This document shows, in pieces, positions 16,052 through 24,865 of a stretch of DNA of 34,249 nt. Made by a program: the position numbers and the translations under genes. Source of the DNA: Fidelibacterota bacterium (GTDB lineage Bacteria > Fidelibacterota > UBA2242 > JAOZSR01); the NCBI GenBank assembly GCA_029939575.1, contig JAOZSR010000034.1, positions 1-34,249 of the forward strand, given 5' to 3'. Within the stretch, counting starts at the first letter, position 1; the number at the start of each line of letters is the position of its first letter. Under the pieces are notes generated by a model, which worked only from the letters and a program-made list of their open reading frames with translations, ran no database searches and was not told where the DNA came from.

Positions 16052-17533
16052 ATGACACAATTTTTCAGAGCTTTCTCATTATCTTTAATTATATTATTCA
16101 CAACTCTCATTTTTCAAACAAATTGCGGGGGAAAAGATTCAATCGTGAATAACCAAAAAAATATAAAGCAGGTCAATATTATCGATGAAAAAATCCAAAA
16201 TGGCGATTTTTCCAATGCTATAAAAATAATTAATCAATTAAAAACCAATCCAAATACACAACAGTCAACCCTAATTTCCTTAAGATTCAAAGAGGATTTA
16301 ATGAAACGTATTCTTATTGATTTTAACAGGTCTGAAGATTATGTGCGGGAAAATCTGGAAAAATATTACCCAGAATTAGACCAGAAAATGTTGACAAAAT
16401 GGGAAAAAAGTAAGGCACTGGAAATGCGTATAATTGACGGCAATAAAAGATATTTTCGCAATGCTATACCAAACCTTTTCAGAATTGATAATGCCGCAAA
16501 AAAAAATAAAGAAAAAATTGATGGTGTAAAGAAAAACATACTCGCCGAATTCCGCCTCGCCCATACCAATGAAATTCTGAAAGAACATAAAACGGAATAT
16601 AAACACCGCTTAAACCCCAAAAAAATCTTGTTTAAATACTATATTTCAGTTAATCCGGATGTCACACCGCCCGGAGAGACTATCCGCTGCTGGATGCCAT
16701 TTCCCAGAGAAGACAATCCAAGACAACAAAATGTAAAATTGCTCAAAACAAATGGGAAAAATTATATTATTGCTCCTGAAAAATATCACCAGCGTTCAAT
16801 CTACATGGAAAAAATCGCTAAAACCGGTCAGGAAACAAGATTTGAAATCGAAATAAGTTATAATTCCTACGCAGAATATTATGATCTGAAAAATAGCAAA
16901 TTCGGAAAATATGATTTGCAAAATGAAGTATATATAAAAAACACATCAGAGAAACCACCCCATATAGTTTTTTCACACAGAATAAAAAAATTAACAAACA
17001 GCCTTTTACATGGCATATACAATCCCTATGAGAAAGTGAAAAAAATATATGAATATATTGATCAAAATATCCCATGGGCCAGCGCTCTTGAATACTCTAC
17101 ATTACCAAATATACCGGAATATGTTTTAGATAATAAACATGGTGATTGCGGCATGCAATCTCTTTTACTGATAACTATGCTGCGCTATGCAGGTATTCCT
17201 GCCAAATGGCAAAGTGGCTGGATGATGCACCCGGGTCATGTTAATTTACATGACTGGGCAGAAGTCTATTATCCGGGCATTGGCTGGGTTCCGGTTGACC
17301 AATCTTTTTCCTTACAAAACACTGCTGACAATAAATTGCAGTATTATTATACATCAGGTATAGACTCATATAGACTGATTGTTAATGACGATATTTCCAG
17401 TGAATTGTTTCCACAAAAAATATTCCCCAGAAGCGAAACTGTAGATTTTCAACGAGGTGAAGTAGAGTGGCGCGGTGGTAATATTTATTTTGATAAATGG
17501 GATTATCACATGGAAGTGAAATATTTGGAGTGA
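16052..17533 (+). CDS. Transglutaminase-like lipoprotein
   Basis: A predicted exported lipoprotein of 493 residues. A hydrophobic stretch (7-21) ends in a lipobox-like FQTNC with Cys25; Asn at -1 is unusual but seen in FCB lipoproteins. Residues 40-300 are unassigned, with lysine-rich helices followed by beta-type sequence. The transglutaminase-like (papain-fold) core at about 320-420 has a complete triad: Cys366 in HGDCGMQS, His400 in LHDWAEVY and Asp416 in PVDQSF. Bacterial members act as peptidases or amide-bond enzymes more often than cross-linkers. The longest frame starts at TTG 16019, but ATG 16052 has GGAGGG seven bases upstream. It diverges from murQ and is separated from the next gene by 189 bases, so it may be its own transcript. 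A role in peptide trimming in the wall is plausible but unproven. Confidence 0.82.
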   Translation: MTQFFRAFSLSLIILFTTLIFQTNCGGKDSIVNNQKNIKQVNIIDEKIQNGDFSNAIKIINQLKTNPNTQQSTLISLRFKEDLMKRILIDFNRSEDYVRENLEKYYPELDQKMLTKWEKSKALEMRIIDGNKRYFRNAIPNLFRIDNAAKKNKEKIDGVKKNILAEFRLAHTNEILKEHKTEYKHRLNPKKILFKYYISVNPDVTPPGETIRCWMPFPREDNPRQQNVKLLKTNGKNYIIAPEKYHQRSIYMEKIAKTGQETRFEIEISYNSYAEYYDLKNSKFGKYDLQNEVYIKNTSEKPPHIVFSHRIKKLTNSLLHGIYNPYEKVKKIYEYIDQNIPWASALEYSTLPNIPEYVLDNKHGDCGMQSLLLITMLRYAGIPAKWQSGWMMHPGHVNLHDWAEVYYPGIGWVPVDQSFSLQNTADNKLQYYYTSGIDSYRLIVNDDISSELFPQKIFPRSETVDFQRGEVEWRGGNIYFDKWDYHMEVKYLE

Positions 17534-17553
17534 TTTGAACAAAAGCAAATCTA

Positions 17554-17578
17554 TTTACATTGTGATAAAAAATGTAAA
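17554..17578. promoter_or_regulatory. AT-rich inverted repeat after transglutaminase gene
   Basis: Perfect 8-bp arms TTTACATT (17554-17561) and AATGTAAA (17571-17578) flank a 9-base spacer. No T-tract follows on either strand, so this could be a weak transcript end or an operator. Confidence 0.3.
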
Positions 17579-17648
17579 ATCGATCTTCAATGCTTTTAAG
17601 ACTTAATTTCTCTCTTTTATATGATAGTCAATTTTCATAAAATATATG

Positions 17649-17677
17649 TTGATTTGTTGGCAGGATTATCTTATTTT
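17649..17677 (+). promoter_or_regulatory. Candidate promoter of the stem-peptide operon
   Basis: TTGATT (17649-17654), a 17-base spacer and TATTTT (17672-17677) lie 45 bases before the ATG of the NlpC/P60 lipoprotein gene. The match is moderate; spacing and position are good. Confidence 0.4.
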
Positions 17678-17722
17678 TAGTTTGTTCAGAGACTTTACAA
17701 ATTAACAGCGGAGATCAAAATT

Positions 17723-18859
17723 ATGAAATTACAAAAAAGAATCATACTAACTCTTTTTCTTGTTGGATTTCTTGTCTCTTGTTCAGAAAATCAAAATATT
17801 GCACTCGAAGAATTACAACAAATTAAAGAAAATGTTATTAAAGATTCGCGATTGGAAATATTTGAAATTACTCAAAACGGCGACTCCATCATTGTTAAAA
17901 CCAATAATAAAGAAGTTCAGGAAAAGATTGATGCCCTGAACAACAATAATGTTTACACAACTTTATTACCGCAAAACTCCTTAAAAACTTTTTATGGCGT
18001 AATTAATCTGTCTGTAGCCAACATGCGTAGCAAAACACGGCACGGGTCAACATTAATAACTCAGGGAATCCTGGGAACTCCTGTTAGAATTTTTGAAAAA
18101 CGGGGTAGTTGGTACCGCATTCAGACACCTGATAAATATATGGGATGGGTTGATGATTATGGCGTCTGGCCTATGACTGCTGAAAAGTTCAGAGTGTGGG
18201 CTGAAAGCGAGAAAATAATTTTTACCGATTACACCGGATTTGTCTATGCTGAAAAAAATTGTACAGATAATGTAATTTCCGACATTGTTATTGGAAATAC
18301 TTTAAAACATATTCAAACGGGTAAAGATTATTACCAGGTGGAATTTCCCGATAAAAGATCCGGATATGTCCGCAAATCCCAGGCAAAAATTTACTCCGAC
18401 TGGCTTGCCAGCCGGGAATTATCCGGTGAAAGTCTTGTAAATTTGTCAAAAAAATTCATGGGAATTCCATATTTATGGGGAGGCACTTCAATAAAAGGTC
18501 TGGATTGTAGCGGCTTTGTCAAGATGCTATATTTTATGCATGGTAAAATTCTACAACGTGATGCTTCACAACAGGTTTTATACGGTCGCGAAATATCAAC
18601 TGAAAATAACTATAAAAATTTACAAAAAGGTGATCTCATGTTTTTTGGGAAAGCCAATCGCATTACTCATGTAGGAATGTATATCGGCAACCTGGAATAC
18701 ATTCATGAAGCAGGCAGGGTAAAGATAAACAGTTTGGACGAAAAGGCAAAAAATTATAATAGTTTTCGCGCCTCATCTTTACAAAAAGTAAAAAGAATAA
18801 TTGGCAGCAAAGACACTGCAGGAATATCTGATTTGCATAATAATGAATTTTATAAATAG
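17723..18859 (+). CDS. YkfC-like NlpC/P60 lipoprotein endopeptidase
   Basis: A cell-wall endopeptidase of the type that cuts between gamma-D-Glu and the diamino acid of stem peptides. The N-terminus is a lipoprotein signal (LVSC, Cys20). Two SH3b-like regions follow (about 88-150 and 165-222). The C-terminal NlpC/P60 domain (about 235-360) has catalytic Cys262 in GLDCSGF, His316 in THVGMYIG and His328 in YIHEAG. The spacing of the three residues (54 and 12) agrees with B. cereus YkfC, which is specific for free L-Ala-gamma-D-Glu-DAP peptides. The next gene, 8 bases downstream, encodes the matching L-Ala-D/L-Glu epimerase, as in the Bacillus ykf operon. Location is probably lipid-anchored in the periplasm or outer membrane, unlike a cytoplasmic recycling enzyme. 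Confidence 0.9.
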   Translation: MKLQKRIILTLFLVGFLVSCSENQNIALEELQQIKENVIKDSRLEIFEITQNGDSIIVKTNNKEVQEKIDALNNNNVYTTLLPQNSLKTFYGVINLSVANMRSKTRHGSTLITQGILGTPVRIFEKRGSWYRIQTPDKYMGWVDDYGVWPMTAEKFRVWAESEKIIFTDYTGFVYAEKNCTDNVISDIVIGNTLKHIQTGKDYYQVEFPDKRSGYVRKSQAKIYSDWLASRELSGESLVNLSKKFMGIPYLWGGTSIKGLDCSGFVKMLYFMHGKILQRDASQQVLYGREISTENNYKNLQKGDLMFFGKANRITHVGMYIGNLEYIHEAGRVKINSLDEKAKNYNSFRASSLQKVKRIIGSKDTAGISDLHNNEFYK

Positions 18860-18867
18860 GGGGTTTA

Positions 18868-20010
18868 ATGAAAAGCGAACGACGGGATTTTATCAAGAAA
18901 GCCGGAGTAATTGCTTCGTCAGCTGCTATCCTTGGAGCAATTAACTGTGATAATTCTTCAAAAAAAATTAAAATTAATAGGGGAAGCGGTAAAATGAAAT
19001 TGACCTATTATAAATATGATTTAAAAATGAAACATGTTTTTACAATTGCCAAAAATTCACGCACAATCACACCGGACATGCAAGTTCAGATTGATTATGA
19101 TGGCTTTACAGGTTATGGTGAAGCAGCAATGCCTCCATATTATCCGGAAACTCCGGAAACTGCTATAAAATTTTATAAAAAGTTGGATCTGGCGCAATTC
19201 ACCGATCCTTTTCAAATAGAAAAGATTCTCAATTATGTAGATAGCGTGGAAACTGGTAATCATTTTGCCAAAGCTTCTATTGACATTGCTCTTCATGATC
19301 TGGTCGGCAAACTGATGGATCAGCCCTGGTACAAAATTTGGGGATACGACAGGGAGAAAGCCCCATACACTTCATTTACAATTGGAATTGATAAGCCGGA
19401 AATAGTACAGCAAAAAACTCTGGAAGCAGCACCATATAAGGTATTAAAAATAAAACTTGGTGCCGGCAATGACAAAGAGATGATAGAAAATGTTCGCAAG
19501 ATCGCCCCGGAAAAACAACTTTATGTTGATGTTAATGGTGGTTGGAAAGACAAAAAAAAGGCTCTTGATATGGCCCATTGGCTCCAAAACCAAAATGTTG
19601 TTTTTGTAGAACAGCCAATGCCAAAAAATCAAATTGACGATATTGCCTGGCTTTCAGAAAATTCACCTATCCCTATCGTTGCTGATGAATCAATTCACAG
19701 AATTCCCGATGTAATAGCAGCCAGAGGTGTATATACCGGTATTAACATCAAACTTATGAAAAGTACCGGAATGCGCGAAGCTCATAAAATGGTTAATCTG
19801 GCCCGAAGTTTTGACATGAAAATTCTAATCGGCTGTATGGTTGCCTCCTCCTGTTCTATTTCTGCAGCCTCCCAACTCTCCCCGGCAATCGACTGGGCTG
19901 ATCTGGATGGCAATCTGTTAATCAGTAACGACCTGCATGAAGGCGTTTTAGTCAAAAACGGCAAGTTGATTATTCCCGAAAGACCTGGAATTGGTGTTAA
20001 AAAGTTGTAA
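18868..20010 (+). CDS. L-Ala-D/L-Glu epimerase with Tat signal
   Basis: An enolase-superfamily dipeptide epimerase that would convert L-Ala-D-Glu, released by NlpC/P60 cutting, to L-Ala-L-Glu. The active-site set is complete: K194 and K196 in LKIKLG, metal ligands D221 (YVDVNGGW), E248 (VEQP) and D273 (ADES), and K295 (NIKLMK). The late Asp-x-Asp pair D345/D347 binds the dipeptide amino group in known AEEs. The N-terminus carries a twin-arginine signal, SERRDFIKK (3-11), a hydrophobic stretch and INC (25-27), which suggests Tat export, possibly as a lipoprotein. Known AEEs are cytoplasmic. A second start at ATG 18994 (Met43) has AGGGGAAG seven bases upstream and would make a leaderless enzyme beginning MKLTYYKYD. 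It lies 8 bases after the NlpC/P60 gene and has its own GGGGG site. Confidence 0.9.
   Translation: MKSERRDFIKKAGVIASSAAILGAINCDNSSKKIKINRGSGKMKLTYYKYDLKMKHVFTIAKNSRTITPDMQVQIDYDGFTGYGEAAMPPYYPETPETAIKFYKKLDLAQFTDPFQIEKILNYVDSVETGNHFAKASIDIALHDLVGKLMDQPWYKIWGYDREKAPYTSFTIGIDKPEIVQQKTLEAAPYKVLKIKLGAGNDKEMIENVRKIAPEKQLYVDVNGGWKDKKKALDMAHWLQNQNVVFVEQPMPKNQIDDIAWLSENSPIPIVADESIHRIPDVIAARGVYTGINIKLMKSTGMREAHKMVNLARSFDMKILIGCMVASSCSISAASQLSPAIDWADLDGNLLISNDLHEGVLVKNGKLIIPERPGIGVKKL
18979..18996 (+). promoter_or_regulatory. Internal Shine-Dalgarno and start inside epimerase gene
   Basis: AGGGGAAG (18979-18986) precedes an in-frame ATG at 18994 by seven bases. Translation from here would drop the Tat signal and leave the full enolase-superfamily fold. 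Confidence 0.45.
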
Positions 20011-20013
20011 TTA

Positions 20014-20029
20014 GGCAAAAAATTTTGCC
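20014..20029. promoter_or_regulatory. Perfect palindrome after the epimerase gene
   Basis: GGCAAAA and TTTTGCC flank AA immediately after the epimerase stop codon. It may form a small RNA hairpin between operon genes. No T-tract follows, and the downstream gene keeps its own AAAGGAAA ribosome site. Confidence 0.35.
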
Positions 20030-20083
20030 CACTGTCTTACTGGATTTTATACCCTGTAAATCCTGTCATTAAAGGAAATAATT

Positions 20084-21058
20084 ATGAATAAAATCAAAAA
20101 AACATTAGTCGGGATTCCACAGGTAAAAATTACTTTAACGCCAACACCATTTCATCACCTGCATAATATTTCAAAAATCAACGGTTGCAATCTTTACATT
20201 AAAAGAGACGATTTAACCGGATTTGCCCTGGGAGGTAACAAAACACGAAAATTTGATTTTCTGGTTGCTGATGCTTTAAAGCAGGGCTGTGATACAATCA
20301 TTGGTATCGGGGCCAATCAATCTAATTTTTGCAGAGTTTTATCTGGGATCGGTTCCAAATTCGGATTTGAGATACATTTAATATTAAGTGGTAGAAAACC
20401 ACAAAACCCAACTGGAAATTTACGTATTGATCATATTCTGGGAGCTCATGTTCACCATATTGACACAACAGATTCCGAAGAGCGCATGAACTATGCTCTC
20501 AAAATCAATCAACAATTGAAAGAAGAGGGAAAAAAAGTATATTTCCTGCCACCGGGAGGTTCAACACCATTAGGAACTTTGGGATATGCCCAGGGATTTG
20601 CAGAAATTATGGAAGACGCTCTTAAATACAACTTAAAAATTGACAAAATCATTCATGCATCCTCATCGGCCGGAACCCAGGCCGGGTTGGTATTGGGACA
20701 GGCGATAAGCGGATGGAAAGGTGAAATTCACGGTATTAGTGTAGATACCCCCCAGGTAGAATTGGCAAAAAATGTTTATGACCTGGCAACAGAAGCCGGA
20801 AAAATGTGTAATATAAAAATAGACAAAAACAATATTTTCACCGATGACTCTTACGTGGGCAAGGGTTATGGCATACGCACAAAAGCCTGTGAAGAAGCGG
20901 TAAATCTCTTTGCCCGCAAAGAAGGAATTTTTCTGGATTATGTATATACCGGGAAAGGCGCTGCCGGAATGCTGGATTATTGCCAAAAGGGGAAAATAAA
21001 ATCCGACGAAAACGTTATCTTTTTACACACCGGCGGAAATATCCAATTATTTGAATGA
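20084..21058 (+). CDS. D-cysteine desulfhydrase / ACC deaminase family PLP enzyme
   Basis: A 324-residue fold-type II PLP enzyme. The PLP lysine is Lys53 in LGGNKTRKFDF, preceded by IKRDDLTGFALGG, the signature of the D-cysteine desulfhydrase / 1-aminocyclopropane-1-carboxylate deaminase family. SSSAGTQAGL provides the phosphate-binding loop, and YTGKGAAGM and LHTGG are conserved late motifs. Family members eliminate thiol or ammonia from D-cysteine, D-serine-like or related substrates. ACC deamination is unlikely outside plant-associated species. Located in an operon that would release D-amino acids and glutamate dipeptides, a D-amino acid deaminase role is reasonable but not proven. It follows the epimerase by 73 bases, and its stop overlaps the longest frame of the next gene. 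Confidence 0.82.
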   Translation: MNKIKKTLVGIPQVKITLTPTPFHHLHNISKINGCNLYIKRDDLTGFALGGNKTRKFDFLVADALKQGCDTIIGIGANQSNFCRVLSGIGSKFGFEIHLILSGRKPQNPTGNLRIDHILGAHVHHIDTTDSEERMNYALKINQQLKEEGKKVYFLPPGGSTPLGTLGYAQGFAEIMEDALKYNLKIDKIIHASSSAGTQAGLVLGQAISGWKGEIHGISVDTPQVELAKNVYDLATEAGKMCNIKIDKNNIFTDDSYVGKGYGIRTKACEEAVNLFARKEGIFLDYVYTGKGAAGMLDYCQKGKIKSDENVIFLHTGGNIQLFE

Positions 21059-21071
21059 GAAGGAAACAACT

Positions 21072-21977
21072 TTGCTTACTTATCATTGTTTACAAAAAGA
21101 AGATTTAAACTCCCTGAAAACTCTACATAATGAACAATATATATATGATCCAATTACAGAAGAAATATTGGATGAAAAGATCTTTGGTGAAAAATACTTT
21201 GACAGAGATTTGAATTTTATTGTAAAAAATCAAAATACTCTGGCGGGTTTTGCTTCCGGACTTGTATATGAATACAACAATACAAAAACCGGCTGGATAA
21301 AACTTATAGCATCCATCGATCAGAAATTAATGGGGCCGGTTTTAATAGAAATATTTGACAATCTGGAATACAGATTAAGAGAAAAAGGGGCTACTGTTAT
21401 CAGATTTCTCGACAGTTTCCCCAATTACTTCACTCCGGGCATTGATCCGCGCTACACATCATTAATTACCTTATTACACAAAAAACACTATAATCGTCGA
21501 CGTGATAATGTTAATATGAAAGTTGAATTGTCTAATCAAAATTTTGATACTGGTCGTTACGAAAACCAGATAGAAGAAAAATATAATATTACGATTCAAA
21601 GGGCGTCAACAGAGAAGAGACAAATTGTATTTGATCTGATAAATAAAGAGTTTGAGATATGGCAGGCGGAAATTACATTAGCCTACGAAAAAAAAACAAA
21701 TCCCCTGCATATAGCAATTCTCGATAATAAAGTAATAGCATTTTCCAATCACAGTTGTAATAATATTGGTACCGGCTGGTTTGGCCCAATGGGTACTACA
21801 GAAAAGGCGCGGGGAAAAGGCATTGGTGAAATTTTATTGAAACGATGTCTAAAGGACCTGCAAGAGGCCGGTTTTTCAGAGGCAATAATTCCCTGGGTTG
21901 GACCAATTGGATTTTATTTTGAAAAATGTAACGCTGAAGTAGAACGAACCTATTGGAATTATATAAAAGAATTTTAA
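21072..21977 (+). CDS. GNAT-family N-acetyltransferase
   Basis: The C-terminal half is a GNAT domain with the acetyl-CoA loop ARGKGIGEILLKRCL and a following AIIPWVGPIGFYFEKC segment. The N-terminal half is a divergent GNAT-like domain, so the protein is probably a tandem two-domain member. The longest frame starts at TTG 21051, inside the preceding gene. TTG 21072, giving MLTYHCLQKED, is preferred because AGAAGGA lies at the correct distance, and there is no suitable ATG. The next gene follows after 24 bases. In this setting it might acetylate an amino sugar or a peptide amine, or detoxify an amino acid. The acceptor is unknown. Confidence 0.75.
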   Translation: MLTYHCLQKEDLNSLKTLHNEQYIYDPITEEILDEKIFGEKYFDRDLNFIVKNQNTLAGFASGLVYEYNNTKTGWIKLIASIDQKLMGPVLIEIFDNLEYRLREKGATVIRFLDSFPNYFTPGIDPRYTSLITLLHKKHYNRRRDNVNMKVELSNQNFDTGRYENQIEEKYNITIQRASTEKRQIVFDLINKEFEIWQAEITLAYEKKTNPLHIAILDNKVIAFSNHSCNNIGTGWFGPMGTTEKARGKGIGEILLKRCLKDLQEAGFSEAIIPWVGPIGFYFEKCNAEVERTYWNYIKEF

Positions 21978-22001
21978 ATTTAAAGATGTAAAAGGAAAAT
22001 T

Positions 22002-24845
22002 ATGAAAATTATAAAAGTATTACTTATAATCCACTCGGTTAGATTGTTTGCCCAACAACCTGTTCAGGAAATTTTTATTCCCTGGGGACAGGCAGAACAA
22101 AACGTCAGCTACAGCATAGAGCCGGGTGCAAAATTTGGCCCCCAAAGTTTCCAGGTCTCCCAAAATAAAATATTAATCCTCGATCCGGTAAATAAGGCCA
22201 TTAAAACCTTTTCAAATAAAGAATTTGTCCAACAAAGATACGCTCCTGCAACAGCAAAAGATTTTGCCATTCACAATGATAAAGAGACAAGTTTTATTGT
22301 TGGGAATCAACTTCACCAATATTCTGAGGCCAAACTGATTACATCCTTTCAGAATCCGGATAAATACTCAACAATTGAAAAAATTAAATTAATTAACGAT
22401 GAAACAGTAATAAAAAATTCCAATAACAATTTTTGGATGGCTACAAAAACTCAATCCCCAACTTTATCTAAAATTGTTACAAACATTCCGGGTTCCGGTC
22501 AGGTTAAACTTTTATCAAAGAACAGTGTCGAGATTTTATTACAAAAGGAAGTGGGAACAACAACAATTTTACTAAATCACAATCTGCCTAATCTGGCAAG
22601 CATGAAATATCTTGGTTCTGACGCAAAAGCCAGAATCTATGTCGATGTCAATCTTATTGTAAAACAAGTACCTCTTGAAGTTGACCGGCAAATTTGGATT
22701 CTCGATCCCACAGGTCAAAAAACAGGTGAAATATCCCTTCCTGACCATTACTTCACGACAATACATAAAGATTTGACAATAGACAAACAGGGTATAATTT
22801 ATCACATGATTTCATCAGAGGATGGTATATATATTTTCAAATGGACAATTCCGGATAGTGTAACTAATTTTCAGTGGCATTATCCTGAAAGGTTTAAAAA
22901 AAAAGTAAAATTTGACACAGACATAGAAAACTCCGGCAATCTTTTTAAAACTTCTCCTAAAAGTTCAGGAAATAATGTCGGTCGCGAAGAATCACTTGAA
23001 ATTGCAGATAGTTATGTCCAAATAAACTGGGAATGTACTTCAGCCAATGTAACAAACGGACCGGAAACCGCACCTGATGGGGATTTAGTAGAGACTCCAT
23101 CGTGGATACAAATCGGGACCAATTCAAAAATCCCCTACAAGTGGGGTGGTTTTGATCTGTTACCAACTTATGTCAGCGGACTGGCAGACGGCGATTATGC
23201 CGGCGATATTCACACCGACGGAGTTTCAAGTTATGCAAGGGGAGTTGACTGCTCAGGATATGTCTGTCGTTGCTGGAAATTAAACTCTCATTATTCAACC
23301 AGAATGATGGATGATCCTGCCTATGGTTCCATTCTACAAAAATACTCCAGTTGGAATGATCTCAAACCGGCCGATGCAATTCACAAACACGGCCACGTTA
23401 TTTTATTTGTAAAACACAATACAAACGGCTCGCTTTCCTGTGTAGAGGCTGCTGCCAGCACAACCGACTGGAAAGTTGATTATTCTACCCATTATCCTTA
23501 TAGCATGACATCCTACACTCCATCATATTATAAAAACATGGAAGATTCAGGTTTACCAACACCGGAATATATAGTCTTAAAATCAATAGATGAATCTACG
23601 ATACAAATTGAATTCAATGCAGTAGCCGGCGCCACAAACTATAATATTTTTTACAGTGTTGATCCCGAAACCCAGGATAGTGTGGCTGTGGCTGAAACAA
23701 ACTTTGCCCAAATATCATCGTTGAACCCAAATACCGCATATTATTTTAAGGTTCAAGCCGTTAATGATACTGAAGAATCTATTTTATCTAACGAAGTATA
23801 TGCAGCAACAACAAAAATTTGCCAACCAAAAATTCTTATCGTCAATGGATTCGACCGCTCTACAAATAACCGACATGATTACATAACTAAATATATTGCT
23901 CCCTTTGTGGAAAATGGTTTTGGATTTTCCTATGCTCTGAACGAATCGGTCTTTGGAAACAAGGTCGATTTGCTTGATTTTGATAGTGTGATATGGATGT
24001 TGGGCGATGAGAGTACTTCAGATGATACATTTAATCCGACAGAACAAAATTTAGTAGAAGAATTTTTGAAACAGGGGGGAAACCTTTTTGTGTCAGGCTC
24101 GGAAATTGGATGGGATCTGGAGGGCAAAACAACTCACGCCTCTACTGCGGATAAAAATTTTTACCACAATTTTCTTAAAGCGGAATATTATCAGGATGCG
24201 CCGTTTAACGAGCAGGGAACTTATTATACAGCTGATGGAATTGAGGGGAAAATTTTTAGTGACATAACTGATATTAATTTTGATGATGGCAGTCATGGTA
24301 GCTTTGATGTTGACTGGCCCGATGCTATTAAAACACGAAACGGTTCGGAAAATTGTATGAATTTTAAAAACGTTCCCTCTTCAAATGGAGTAGCCGGAAT
24401 TCAGTTTTCCGGTCTTTTTCCGGACGGAACAGAAGAAGGAAAGCTTGTTTACCTGACATTTCCCTTTGAAACAGTATATCCGCAATCGAAAAGAGTGGCG
24501 GTTATGTCCAGAGCACTCAACTTTTTTCATGATTCTGCAGGTATTATTATACCGAAAGCCGGGAAATTCAAACTGGCGAACAACTATCCCAACCCTTTTA
24601 ATTCACGCACTAATATTAAATTTTCACTAAACTCACCTGCCTATGTTGAAATCACTATCTATGACCTATTGGGAAGGCTGGTGGAAAAACTTTTAAGCCA
24701 ACAAAAAATCGTAGGTGATTATGACATTAGCTGGAATGCCATAACCCAAAGTTCCGGTGTTTATCTCTATTCCATGGAGGTATATAACGAAAACCGAAGT
24801 GAAATTTTATATACTCAAAGCAAAAAATGTATTCTATTGAAATGA
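22002..24845 (+). CDS. Secreted NlpC/P60-like protein with Fn3, GATase-like and T9SS-type domains
   Basis: A 947-residue exported protein. A short signal peptide ends near FAQQ (16-19). Residues 25-300 look like beta-propeller strands (for example KILILDPVNKAIKTF at 56-70). An NlpC/P60-like papain fold lies at about 365-515, with Cys417 in GVDCSGYVCRC and His465 in HKHGHVILF. A fibronectin type III domain spans about 520-605. A Rossmann-like, class I glutamine-amidotransferase-like domain follows (about 610-845: VIWMLGDEST, GGNLFVSGSEIGWDL), of a kind found in secreted lyase and amidase proteins of FCB bacteria. The C-terminus has the sorting module with NYPNPFNSRTNIKF. Ribosome site AAAAGGAAA. 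It is expected to be secreted and surface-attached or released, and to cut wall peptides. The role of the amidotransferase-like domain is unknown. Confidence 0.8.
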   Translation: MKIIKVLLIIHSVRLFAQQPVQEIFIPWGQAEQNVSYSIEPGAKFGPQSFQVSQNKILILDPVNKAIKTFSNKEFVQQRYAPATAKDFAIHNDKETSFIVGNQLHQYSEAKLITSFQNPDKYSTIEKIKLINDETVIKNSNNNFWMATKTQSPTLSKIVTNIPGSGQVKLLSKNSVEILLQKEVGTTTILLNHNLPNLASMKYLGSDAKARIYVDVNLIVKQVPLEVDRQIWILDPTGQKTGEISLPDHYFTTIHKDLTIDKQGIIYHMISSEDGIYIFKWTIPDSVTNFQWHYPERFKKKVKFDTDIENSGNLFKTSPKSSGNNVGREESLEIADSYVQINWECTSANVTNGPETAPDGDLVETPSWIQIGTNSKIPYKWGGFDLLPTYVSGLADGDYAGDIHTDGVSSYARGVDCSGYVCRCWKLNSHYSTRMMDDPAYGSILQKYSSWNDLKPADAIHKHGHVILFVKHNTNGSLSCVEAAASTTDWKVDYSTHYPYSMTSYTPSYYKNMEDSGLPTPEYIVLKSIDESTIQIEFNAVAGATNYNIFYSVDPETQDSVAVAETNFAQISSLNPNTAYYFKVQAVNDTEESILSNEVYAATTKICQPKILIVNGFDRSTNNRHDYITKYIAPFVENGFGFSYALNESVFGNKVDLLDFDSVIWMLGDESTSDDTFNPTEQNLVEEFLKQGGNLFVSGSEIGWDLEGKTTHASTADKNFYHNFLKAEYYQDAPFNEQGTYYTADGIEGKIFSDITDINFDDGSHGSFDVDWPDAIKTRNGSENCMNFKNVPSSNGVAGIQFSGLFPDGTEEGKLVYLTFPFETVYPQSKRVAVMSRALNFFHDSAGIIIPKAGKFKLANNYPNPFNSRTNIKFSLNSPAYVEITIYDLLGRLVEKLLSQQKIVGDYDISWNAITQSSGVYLYSMEVYNENRSEILYTQSKKCILLK

Positions 24846-24865
24846 TTAAAATAAAGGAAAATTTT

